Source: Owenia fusiformis (lineage: Eukaryota > Annelida > Polychaeta > Sabellida > Oweniidae). Taken from it: 60,000 bases of DNA. This document shows positions 10,701 through 22,700 of this stretch, piece after piece; the stretch's first letter is position 1, and the number at the start of each line of letters is the position of its first letter. Below the pieces are notes generated by a model, which saw only the letters and a program-made list of their open reading frames with translations, ran no database searches and was not told where the DNA came from. The stretch spans positions 44,411,885 to 44,471,884 of the forward strand of contig CAIIXF020000001.1 in the NCBI GenBank assembly GCA_903813345.2, written 5' to 3'. The translations under genes and the position numbers were made by a program.

Positions 10701-13700
10701 ATTTATTCTGAATTGTTTTATAGTTCCACACGTCCATTCGGTGGCGATTATATGATTCAACCATGTGATAGCGAAATGTATGTCCAGATGAACGTAGGTT
10801 TAAAAATATAAGCAGATTAATACAAAAAATTTACATCGATTTTTCGATCACCGATACATAAGTTGATATAGCACGTTTCACAGAAATAGAAAACACTTGG
10901 GTTTTGATTCACAGGTAAATCTCAACCCAGTTCTCCCGTACAATACAAAATATTTCGTATTAAAAGAGATGAACATGACAGAAAGAAGTAATAAAACACA
11001 AACTGCGCGCCTATTTTAGCCAGAAATCACAAACTGCGTGCATACTCTTCCAAACTGCGTGCATATTATTGATGACTTCTCAGTAATGCAGGCCTATGTG
11101 GTTTCATGGGAGTACGTAAGTAAGTTGAAAAAGTAGAGATTGAAAAGGTTGAAATAAATCAAAAATTAAAATTGTGTTGATGGTTGACAACCAGTGGAAA
11201 TGTCCATATTTATATTTTATTTTGTTCTTGTCTATATGATTTTATAAAAGTATGATGCAATGATTCGACTTCATCATATAGAGTTGAGTTCAAAAATCTC
11301 ATGAAAATGGTTTTGTTCTATTGGGGTCCTAGTAAAAGACACCCGGGTGGCCCCCGCCTAGTCTCCATTGAAGTGCCGAACTTTCCTATTTTACTACTTT
11401 ATTTCAAACTAACACTATTTGATGCATGGTGCAACATAAATACAAATTGAATTGTGTAAATATGTATTGAATCCTTTTTTTCGCAAGAGTCGCCATTTGG
11501 TTCGTGACCAAACAAATCAATGTCCCCACCCTCTTTTGTAAGTCCTGATGCAGTATTTTTCCCATCAACGCTAATGACATACCTTTTATCATTCTCCAGC
11601 ATTGGAAACGCTTCTTTAATTATTCCTGGCTTGAGTTCTCTGGGGATTATAAGATCAAGGCCATTAAAGTTTCTGATAGTTTTTTCAGTCGGATCGGCAA
11701 AATGTATGTGGTGGGACTCCCTGTCTCCTGTCATGAATCGTAGAAACTTCCCATTGAATTGTCTACAGCAAACCTTCCCAAATTTCATTGTTTCTGGACT
11801 ATATATCATTTGTCGTGTGTTCATTTTCGCTACATAATATTCGACCACATCAAAAAGGAGAAGTGCTATATTATCAAGGGGGATTGAATTTGTTGAGATG
11901 AGGATAAGGAAATTGAGGAAGGGTTGACACAATGTATTATTTCTTATAAGGTTTGAGAGGACATAGGGCAAGAGGTTTTCACAGTCTTTTAATGTTTTTT
12001 CAAATGAGTCACTGGTACCTTTAAACAATCGCCTCTTTGGTTTCTTGATTGGTTTCCTTTTCTTCATCTTGTTTAATTCTGAAGGGGTGTCATGGTTTTT
12101 GAAGATGCGGTGTTGTTATCTACATCTTTGTTAGGGTCAGACTTTGGTTCATTTTTATATAGGGACAGGTTTAGTGAGTGGCGTTTACGTTTTCTGAAAA
12201 TACACAACAAACTTGCACACAGCTTGCAAATTAGGCGCGCAGTTTGTTAATATAGGCGCGCAGTTTGTAAATATTAGGCACGCAGTTTGTGAAATCCACG
12301 AGAAAGTATGCACGCAGTTTGACAGCGAAAAAAATAAAATCACGTTAATGGCTTGTCACTGTTTAACACTAAAACTATATTACTTAAACCATGTGCAGCA
12401 ATCCTATATCTTTCAGTATATGCAAACACAAAGGCTGAATAAACGTCAAACTACGAAAAACAGACATTATATGACGCAACACTGTATAATTTGAACACGA
12501 AAGTTCCTTGGGAACCTTATTTTGAGATAACTAGACATGCATCGGGAAAAAAATCGAGTGCTACGTATAAAGTAAGTTAGTCTCCACATCTTGGTACTGT
12601 CTGAAAACCAAAACTAACCTTGTATTTCCAGTAATTTCCATCCTCTTGGGAGTCGTGTCCTCCCTGTCTGTCATTTTGTGAATAGGCGCGCAGTTTGTCA
12701 GTGTTCCAAACTGCGTGCATGGTAGGCGCACAGTTTGACTACCGCTCCATGAACAAGGCTAAACTTAACCATGAACAGGAAATTTGTGAAAATCTTCACA
12801 CTTATTCAAGTGGGGAACATTTTTATTGGAGTGCTATTAAAAAATTACTTGGAAATAAATTTTCTTCTGGAATTCCAACTTTAAGAAATTCATCTTTGAC
12901 AAACATATGTAGTACAGATGAAGAAAAACGAAATGAATTTTTGAAATTGTTCGTAGGTAAATTTCACTTTGACAATACCTGCGACACAAATGCATTACCA
13001 TTTTTTCCAAATAGAACAAACAACCTTTTGACTTGTAATTTTATCACACCATCGGAAATAAGAACCCTCATAGCTGACCTTGACACATCAAAAAGTGAGG
13101 GTTTGGATGGTATTACAAATAAAATGCTCACCATGAGCATTCTATCTATTGACAAACCATTAGTCTTATTGTTTAATAGAATCCTAACTGAAAACATTTT
13201 TCCAAGATCATGGAAAGATGGAATAATAATTCCAATCTATAAGAATAAAGGTGATAAATCTGAAATTTCAAATTACAGACCTGTCACATTACTTAGTAAT
13301 ATATCCAAATTATTCGAAAAAGTTGTGCATCAACAGATGATGAAGTTCCTTTTAGATAATAAGTTATTATATGAAAATCAATCTGGTTTCCTGCCTGGTC
13401 ACAGCACTGACAGCCAGCTACTAAGTATTACTAATTTTATAATGAGTGCATTTGAAGACAAAGCAGATGTACGGGGAGTCTTTTTGGACCTGGAGTCTGC
13501 GTTTGATAAAGTTAGACATAATTTACTTATCCACAAGTTAAAATCTTATGGCTTCAATGATAACCTGCTGAAACTTATGAAATCCTACCTAGACAATAGA
13601 AGAGTATGCACACGCCTTAATGGAACTTTATCCGAATTCTCAGAAGAAAATTTCATTAACTCTGGTGTGCCTCAAGGCTCTATTCTAGGCCCAATCCTGT

Positions 13701-16700
13701 TTTTGCTATTTATAAATGATCTCCCAGAGGTCATCCAATCAAAATGTTATATTTATGCTGACGATACTTCTATATACGTCCCTGTTCATAAGTTTGAAAA
13801 TATTTTAACATCAAATACATTATTACAACATGACCTAGACAATGTCCATGATTGGTCAAGGGTTTGGGGGCTTAACTTTAAGCCCACGAAAACCAAAGAG
13901 ATAATTTTTCCCAAATCTATTCAAAATGTAAGAAACTTTCCTATTTTGACCTTGAGCAACAGAGTAATTGAAAGAGTAAATTATCATAAACATCTTGGGG
14001 TTATCCTAGATAACCACCTTGACTTCAAAGAACATATAGCTCAGTTGAAAGTCAAAATTGATAAAATGCTTAACCCACTTACAGCATTGAAAAATAAAAT
14101 TTCATCCAAACACCTTGAAAGAATGTACTTATCGTTCATTTTGCCAAAATTAGAATTTGGATCAATCTTTTATAACTGTTCACCACATTATGCCCTAACT
14201 ACCTTGGATAGGTTACACTACAGAGCCGCCCTGTTAGTGTCTGGGGCCATTAAGGGCTCCTCTGAAATCAAAGTCTTGAATTCACTTAACTGGAAGACAC
14301 TAAGACAGAGAAGAGAAGAAAAAATGGCAATTCTAATGTACAAGGTATCCAAAAACAAGACTCCTTGTTACGTACAATCTATATACAATGAACTTAAAAA
14401 TCCAGGTACAGAGCGTGTACTTCGTGCCCAGCACGAATATAATATTCCAGCAAAATCTTCAATGAAATTTACAAACTCTCCTGCCATTGCACCAATAAGA
14501 ATATGGAAAATGATTTCACCTGAAGTTAAACGCAGCCCCTCAATATCAGCCTTCAAGTCAAGATATACTAAAACCAAATATAACCCAAACCCTAGGTCTG
14601 TGTTGACAACAAAATTGAATATAAATCGACCTATTGAAATTAAACTAAACCGTTTAAGAGCAGACCTAGCACTTAAATCTGACTTTTTTAGGCACAACTT
14701 CAACAACTATCCAGACCCAAGCTGCCCTTGTGGACATGCCCAGCAAACCAAGTCCCATTTATTACTCTACTGCCTTCTATCAACTGGAACAAGGTCAATC
14801 TTTACCCAAAAACTACAGGAGCTGCAAAATTTTAACTTTAGAGAATTTGCCAGTTTAAATAATGTAGATAAAGTTCAGACCATACTTTTTGGAAATCATA
14901 AGTTCTCAGATAAATGTAATGCTGATATTATGAACCTTACGGCACATTTTGTTGATTCAATCATTTAACATTAGCCTCAACATATCATCACCATCATCAT
15001 CACTATTGTTATCATCATCTCAACAGAGGCCACTGAGACTCCTATAAACAATACATTTACAATACATGTCTGAAACCATTTATATCAATGTTTATTTTGC
15101 TACTTTTATTCAAAGGGAGGCCAACAATGTAATTTATACCTCGGCCTTCCTAGTATGTTAAATGCTGTTATATAAAATTATGCAAAGAAATAAAACTTAA
15201 CCTTAAAAAAAAAATGAATACGGTATGTGAAATACAATACATGTAGATGAGAACTGAATTTGATATAAATTGAACATGCAATACAGTATTTTACATATGA
15301 AAATTATTGCAGACTTCTTTTAGCTATACTACTACTGTTGTCAGTTTGTATGCTTTTGCAGGTCTCAATTTTATATAAATAAAGATGTATTTGCGTACAT
15401 AATAACTCTGGCCATAGGTCCTCATTATTATATCCCAAATTATATCAGTATCAATAAGATAGTTATATGCTCTTGTGGGAATAACTTCATAAAAAGTTAT
15501 CATCTAATAAACTGTATAGATTATTTACCACCCTGTAGACATATGCTATTGCTAGTTATGATTCATAAATAATATTCTACATTGTGCACTATTAACATTC
15601 CATTATCTTCATGTGCCTGAAGAGTGAACAAGCAGTTAATTATAGATACTCAGGGATTTCACTAGAATTTCTCACAACAGGCTAAATAAATGAAAACAAC
15701 AGGCAAAATTAGTGGAAATCATGAATTTAACATGGAAAAGTTGAAAAGTCCTTAAAAACAATTGGCAATTTTGTGAAAACAACCAGTGAGAATCGTATAC
15801 TGCCTGCTGGTAATGAAACCCCTGGATACTTGTGACAGACCTATAAGAGCATTATATATAGAAACTATTTATATTTTCCGAAATAATAATTCCATTGATT
15901 ATGATAAAAAGGTATTTCTTGCTTCAAGGTCAAGATTCTGTGATATAGAAAATGGCATATTGCTGATTAGGTAGATTGCACACTAGTTCCCGACAACCCT
16001 TGATTATTTCCTAAGAACTAGATAGCCTATAGGATGAGCAATGAGTCAATGACGTTACTCAAGATTTGCCAAATCAGTTGAATCAATCAATTCACATATA
16101 TCATACAAATTATTGACTTGTACTGGTGTTTGATTTGAATCGGGAATTCTGTATAATATAATATTGTAAATGAAAAATTGAGTATCAGATTGCCAACCAA
16201 ATGCACTTTGTATTGACAAATTGACCTGCCTTTGAACTGTATATTGGTACGTACTTGATATCATTTGGTGTAATTGTGTTTATACATGTACTTCAAATTG
16301 GCCCTACCATCCATAGATCATGTTGCATTCCGTCAGTACATGATTTTGTGATTCTGCTACCCATTTCAATAGTTTAAATTTGGCAACTCAAAAGAGAGCT
16401 TCACCTGATGCATGAGACTCTGACTCAAAGGTACGATTCTGCCTGTACTGGAAATCAGAAGAGGGAGATGGGGTTTTAAAATGTTAGACTGATCCCAACT
16501 AATCCCCCTAGACTCAAGTTCCTATATGCATCATTAGTTTGTCTACATTGAGTAAGAGTTAATGAATACAAGGCTAACCTTTAACAAATCTGATCTTATT
16601 GTCTTCAACTTGCAAAACTTAAGAAGAAATGAAATGTTAGTTTGTCATACAAACGAACAATGCAGACAGATTTCGATGCCTGGTCACCAAATCAGGCACC

Positions 16701-19700
16701 AAGTTCTTGTGACCCCCCCCCCCCTCCCCCATGCTTATATACCCCACTTCTTTTCAATTACACAAGGGTAAGTACAAATATATGATAGGGGGGTTATCAG
16801 AAGCTTGATTTAAAGCTAATGTTCTGTATTGTTCTTGCAGACCCCAGGACCACAAACTGGTTGATGATGCCCACGATGGTACCAACTATGATAATCACAG
16901 CCCTGTACTTCATCATGGTCTATGTCGGACCCAAGCTGATGGCCAACAGAGAGCCATTCCAGATCAAAAACATTATGTTATTCTATAACATATTTATGGT
17001 GGTGTTGAACACATATATATGCACAGAGGTAAGAGTACATTTTGTAATGGTGTGTAATGTGTGAATCATTAGGAGCTGGGTCAAAATGTTAAAAAAATTA
17101 CTTTCATGTAAAAATGACACATGCATAATTGACCTTGCACACTCTGAAAAGTGGATAGTTTCATTCAACTTCAATTTATATCTCTTCATGTTATACAGTT
17201 TGTGGTAATTTTGCCTAATCATTTGATTTACCTCTTGCTTAATTTCTGAAAATTATATTATCTTTATAATGTCATTCAATGGGAAGTTTCTTGTCATTAG
17301 GAAAATTAGAATTAGGAAAATGACAAAAATTTACCATTCGGCAAACTAACCATTTGGATTAAATAACACTTTCACTGTGGGCTGTTTTTGTTGATCTGTT
17401 CAAGACTCTGGTTAAGGAAATAGCCATAAATGTACAGTATTAATTACTTTTTTATGATCATTATGCAAGTGCTCTAAAAGCAGACTGACTTCTTGCAATA
17501 GTACATACAGGAATCAAAAGTAAATAATGCCAAGTTAGACCTAAATATTTTAAAAGATGGATGCTCATATTAAATATAAGTTACTTTATATAAAACATGA
17601 TGCAGTAAAAGTGTCTATAATAGTCTCTCTCTGGCTATATTTATATACCGCATTGTTGTAGTAACATTGTACATGTATTTTGTTATATTTCAGTTCCTGC
17701 TCTCTGGTTGGTTAGCTGGGTATAGTTTAGGTTGTCAACCTGTAGATTACAGCAATAGCCCACAAGCACTCAGGGTATGTAGCCTGTACATTGTACATGG
17801 CTGCCTCATGATAAACTCAGTGGGCATGTTACGAAAAGAAAAATAGAATGGAATTGAGAAGAAATTCTTTCAATTATTTATGCCAGTAAATGAAGCAGTT
17901 TGTTCAGTATTTTAGAGAGTATTAAATGGGAAATGAAATGAACTTACAGAATGCCAAGATGAAAAATGCCTCCTGTTTATTTAAAATCTGTAATGAATTT
18001 AATTACATGTACATGTATCTCAAAGTATTTTAAGGATAGCTGGAATTTTATGATATTGAAGAATATTGATTGTGTAGAAACACATATTCAGAAAGACATG
18101 CTAAACAGAATTTTTCTGCCATTTCCACTCTGAACAATTGTATTTTATTTTAATTGTGACAATGTACTGTGTACAATTCATGGTATTAATTGGGGATGTA
18201 GACAAAATGTATAATACACAATTCGGCTTTACTGTACATATGTTTAAATTAACTTGTGGATTCCTTTCTTTGCAGATGGCTAATGCCTGCTGGTTTTTCT
18301 ACTTCTCAAAATTTATAGACCTTTTTGATACTGTAAGTATCTTAATTTTTTTGTCTTTTTGTCAGTTTCAAATGGCAGTTGCTGAGTCGATCAGATGTAA
18401 TAGTGGCACCAGACAGCCTTAAATTGCATGATTGTTCTGTCTGATAATAAAGGTGTAATTATGTCTAAAACAAGATTTTCGTATTATTAACGTTTTTGAA
18501 GTAGATTTCCAAAACTGTGATAACAAATTCATTTATATATGACAGCTTAGATGTGAAATTACAGCATAAACACCATTTTAGAGTCTGACATTGGTTTTTG
18601 TCAAATAAATGCCTCGTTATGTCTCCACCTCAAAAGGTGACATATTGTTATCGTGTCCAACTTTTTTGTGGCAGCAGTTGTTTGGTGTCTGTAACAAATG
18701 GTAGGTGGTGACATTTTGCATGTTAATGCCTTGTTTACCTTGCAATTACAGTTAAACAACTAACACTTATTTTATTTTCAGCTGTTTTTTATACTGAGGA
18801 AGAAAAATAACCAGATGTCATTTTTGCATGTGTTCCACCATGGAATCATGCCTATCTCATGGTGGTTTGGAGTCAAGTTTGTAGCAGGTACATATGTTGA
18901 CCTTCATTTTATTTGATCAACAATAAACGAAATGCCTTAAGATTTATAGTAAATAGAATAGAGTTGGAAAAATATATATGGTAAAATAGGCTAGAGCATG
19001 ATAGAGTGGTACAGTTTAGGTATATATATATACTTTTTTTTTTTCTGTTAACAGTAAATATATAACACCCCGACATTTGAACTCGGAATCCTACAAATAC
19101 TCGGACTTCAGCAAACATGAGGTTTGGGCAAATTAGGTTCAATTCTTATGCCGGGCATAAGAGTAGATCTGTTCTTATGCCGGGCATAAGAGTAGATCTG
19201 TTCTTATGCCGGGCATAAGAGTAGATCTGTTCTTATGCCGGGCATAAGAGTAGATCTGTTCTTATGCCCGGCATAAGAGAAGATCTGTTCTTATGCCCGG
19301 CATAAGAGAAGATCTGTTCTTATGCCCGGCATAAGAGAAGATCTGTTCTTATGCCCGGCATAAGAGAAGATCTGTTCTTATGCCGGGCATAAGAGCAGAT
19401 CTGTTCTTATGCCCGGCATAAGAGCAGATCTGTTCTTATGCCCGGCATAAGAGTAGATCTGTTATTTTGTCGGCATAAATAGAAGATCTGTCCTTATGCA
19501 AATGCAAAAGACAATGAGAGTAGATTTGTTCACTTCAAGTATACGCGGCCATAAATTTGTTACAAATATCATCATAACAGGAATGAAAATAGAGGGAAAA
19601 TCATGTCAATTTTTTACCAGTATTGTTCATTACTTCAATGCTCTGATAGATTTTGTACACCAGCACAGCAGTAAATAACAAAGAAACATTGTATTTATTT

Positions 19701-22700
19701 ATAATAGTTCATGTTATATTCAAATAATGCTTCATGTATTTAATTTTATTAATATATTACTGTATAATACTAACTGCTGAAGTTATTTTATTTGGTGTTT
19801 GAATTTTTTGTCAATGTGGTTTTGACTTGAATCCCAATAGTCTAGTATTATTTACTGTATTATAGGGAGTTTCAATTGTCATTTGAATACTTTGATGTAG
19901 TAGCCATCCTTAGCTCATAGTCATATGAATCATGAAGGATTTTAGGGTTTGGCTTTTTCATGTAAAATCCCTTACTAGGGATTTTCGCTATGACAAATTG
20001 ATTGGATGAGATGGAGTTATAGTCTTGTATCACAATGTATAAAGTTTCATTTGACTGATTACAGTTGTGTTAACATTCATAATCATAGTCAACAGTGTTT
20101 GTTGCGTCACTGATTTTTATTCTTCATCTGCTGTTACTGTTTCTTTGCCATTTAGAGCATAGTCACAGTTACTTGGGTTTCTTGATAATGTGATATCAGC
20201 ATTGAATAATAAGGCTCTGATTCCATTACTGCATCATTTTGTCACAAATAGCCGAGAGGATAATCACTTCATGGACATTGTGAGATTTGAAGATGAGACG
20301 CTTCTGGGGTACATTGTATTTTCATATATTCATTATCTTGGCTGGGTCTTCTAATTCACACATGTATTTTTATCAGGAACTTTGCAGGGCAAGTTAATTT
20401 AGCCTGGTTAAATAAGTCAACACAGTCAATGTTTGCTGTTCTTCTTAGCCACATTCACAATAGGCCTAGCTGATGGCGGAGTTCCAATGTCATTTTAGTT
20501 GATTGTGTGGTAATGTCATGATTTGTACAGGTACTTGCACAACAGGGAACATCTTCAGCAAACACTGAAAAATAAGAAAAGTTCATTATATTGACATAAT
20601 CACTCAAACCATACATTTACTCTTAAGGCATTCTCAAAAATGTGTGATGTCAGATAATAAAAGTGATATTCACTCAGGTGGCAAAATTGTCAATATTTTT
20701 CTCATTTTCTTATCACGGTATATATCCAGGCCCCGCATGATACTCATAAAAAAGTAAGTTAAGTTCGAAAAATCCTTTGCTCATATTAAAGATGTTCTAA
20801 AGCAAATATGTTGCAAAGATATCAACAAAATTATCCCCCTATTTGTGGTCTAAACATATTTAAGATAAACTACAGGCCCGTAAGACACTTTTCTCCAAGT
20901 GGGTGCGATTTTTAACAAAGAGAAAATAAAATTGTCATTTTCCGCGTAAATCAAATCGCGTAAGTCAGGGGGGGGTCAGTTACTCTCTATATTAAGGCCA
21001 CTCAGCCTATTTTGTAGTATTTTATTGTTTTCAAATTGTTTTTAGACTAAATATTGTATGAGCAATTAGGAGAAACATTGGAATAGGGAGGGTGTGCTAG
21101 AAGGCAATAGAATCAATTAAAAGAAATTCAGATTTTTAATAATTTTCTTTTTAGAGGAGCGAGTGGGCAGCACAGGAAAATTTTACTAATTCAAGATGCT
21201 GTCTGGTTAATTCTGAGCACTTTTAATGTGTTTGAGTAAATTAATGCTTTAGTTTTTGGGATGCGGTGTCAGAATTATTTATGATTTCATTATGTCACTT
21301 GGTGATTTCTGAGCACTTTTAAAGTGTTTAACATTAACAAATGCAACTTCAAAACATTCCCAATTGTTTTGTGGGGGGGGGTGTGAGTGTGCACTTTCAA
21401 AGTGTATTAATCAAAGGGGTGTCAAAGAGGATAAAAGGGTGAGGGTGATGGGTGCCCAACTCTCCTAGAAGATTTTACAATTTTAAGATGATATTTGGTG
21501 CTTTCTGGGCACTTTTAAAGTGTATGAGTCAATAAAAAAATGAACAACAATCATAATTTTTTCAAATCTTGGGGATGTCAAAGGGGGGCTGGGGTGCCAA
21601 AGCGGGAGGTAGGGTTTGGCTGCCAGAGGGGGGAGCAAGTGTTTGTCCCCCATATCTGTCCCCAGAAACATTGACCATATAAAGGTGCTATTTGATGAAG
21701 TCTGGGCACCTAAGATGTGTCTTGAGACAATACATGAAATAAATTCAAAATTTTTGTCAATTGTTTTGTGGGGGATGTGAGGGGTGGCCTACTTCCTTAG
21801 AAAATTCAACAATTTTAAGATGCTATTTGGTGCTTTCTGGGGGGGTGTCCAGGGGGGGGGGGTGTCCAAGGGGGGGGGGGGGCGAGGGGGAGGTGGGATG
21901 AGAATGACAGAAGGGGAGCAAGTGTTAGTTCCCCAGAAACATTGACTATATCAAGGAGCTATTTGATGATGTCTGGGCACTTTAAAAGTGTCTGAGACAA
22001 TACATAAAATAAATTCAGAACTTTTCATTTGTTTTGTGGTGGTGTGAGGGGTGGCCCACTCCCCCTAGAAAATTATACAATTTAAAGATGCTATTTGGTG
22101 CTTTCTGGACACTTTCAAAGTGTATGAGACAATAAAAAAGAAGAACAATTTTTTAGGGGGGGGGGGGGGGGGGGGGGGGCGGGGTGTCCGAGGGGGAGGT
22201 GGGGTGAGGATGACAGAGGGGGAGCAAGTATTAGTCCCCCAGAAACATTGACTATATCAAGGAGCTATTTGATGATGTCTGGGCACTTTTAAAGTGTCTG
22301 AGACAATACATAAAATAAATTCAGAACTTTTCAATTGTTTTGTGGGGGTGTGAGGGATGGCCTACTTCCCTAAATAGTGGATTATATAAAAATGGACTGT
22401 ATAACAAATACCCGGATTTGTTGGTTTTTAAAAAGAGTAATCTGCTGGTATTATTTAGGAAGTAATGTTTAAAGGTAGTTCAAGATTTAAGACCCATCAT
22501 TCTGACATAGATTGCTGAACTAATGTTAGTTAAAAATTCCTAATAGAATTAAGAATTAATAGCTGAAACTGTTCTGTTGGCCCTAGCAAACAATATCCCA
22601 ATACGCATTTGAAATTCATTTCTGTCTATATGTGTTTACAGTCTGTGATGTCATCATCAATCTTCATCAATCTTCACAATGGGAATCAGTTGAATTCTAT

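Larger units (their letters stand above)
10578..12751. mobile_element. 2.17-kb DNA transposon, 5-bp target duplication, CAC/CAT termini, unclassified
   Basis: It is inserted inside the LINE frame and flanked by AACAA at 10573-10577 and 12752-12756. Deleting it with one AACAA restores the LINE reading frame exactly (...NLINKAKLN...), which proves the boundaries. The left end is CACGGTGCGGTAGCCAAACT; the inverted right end is CATGGAGCGGTAGTCAAACT. The terminal repeats span about 66 bp with mismatches. A minus-strand ORF (11399-12067) lies in the middle, flanked by many copies of an AAACTGCGYGC motif. A 5-bp duplication with CA(C/T) termini is reminiscent of the Transib/RAG group, but the encoded protein does not confirm this. 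Confidence 0.88.
9934..15214 (+). mobile_element. Non-LTR retrotransposon (LINE), 5'-truncated and split by a DNA transposon
   Basis: Order: C-terminal half of an APE-type endonuclease, a 2.17-kb inserted transposon (10578-12751), reverse transcriptase, a cysteine-rich tail, a 3' UTR with ATCATC repeats, and an A-run at 15205-15214. The RT wording ([26 protein letters not shown]) fits the Jockey/CR1 group. The 5' boundary is approximate: the N-terminal half of the endonuclease and any ORF1 are missing. It lies in sense orientation in intron 1 of the elongase gene. The RT frame is intact, so the insertion is fairly young. Clade placement needs a tree. Confidence 0.9.

Noticed and set aside
11520-11837. 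Plus-strand open frame opposite the transposon ORF
   Set aside because: It is the antisense shadow of 11399-12067.
14368-14706. Minus-strand open frame inside the LINE
   Set aside because: Antisense shadow of the RT frame.
16708-16730. C-run as a regulatory element
   Set aside because: Simple homopolymer, with no supporting context.
19143-19490. Regular 29-bp repeats resembling a CRISPR array
   Set aside because: Units are contiguous with no unique spacers, each is itself palindromic, there are no cas genes, and the context is a eukaryotic intron.
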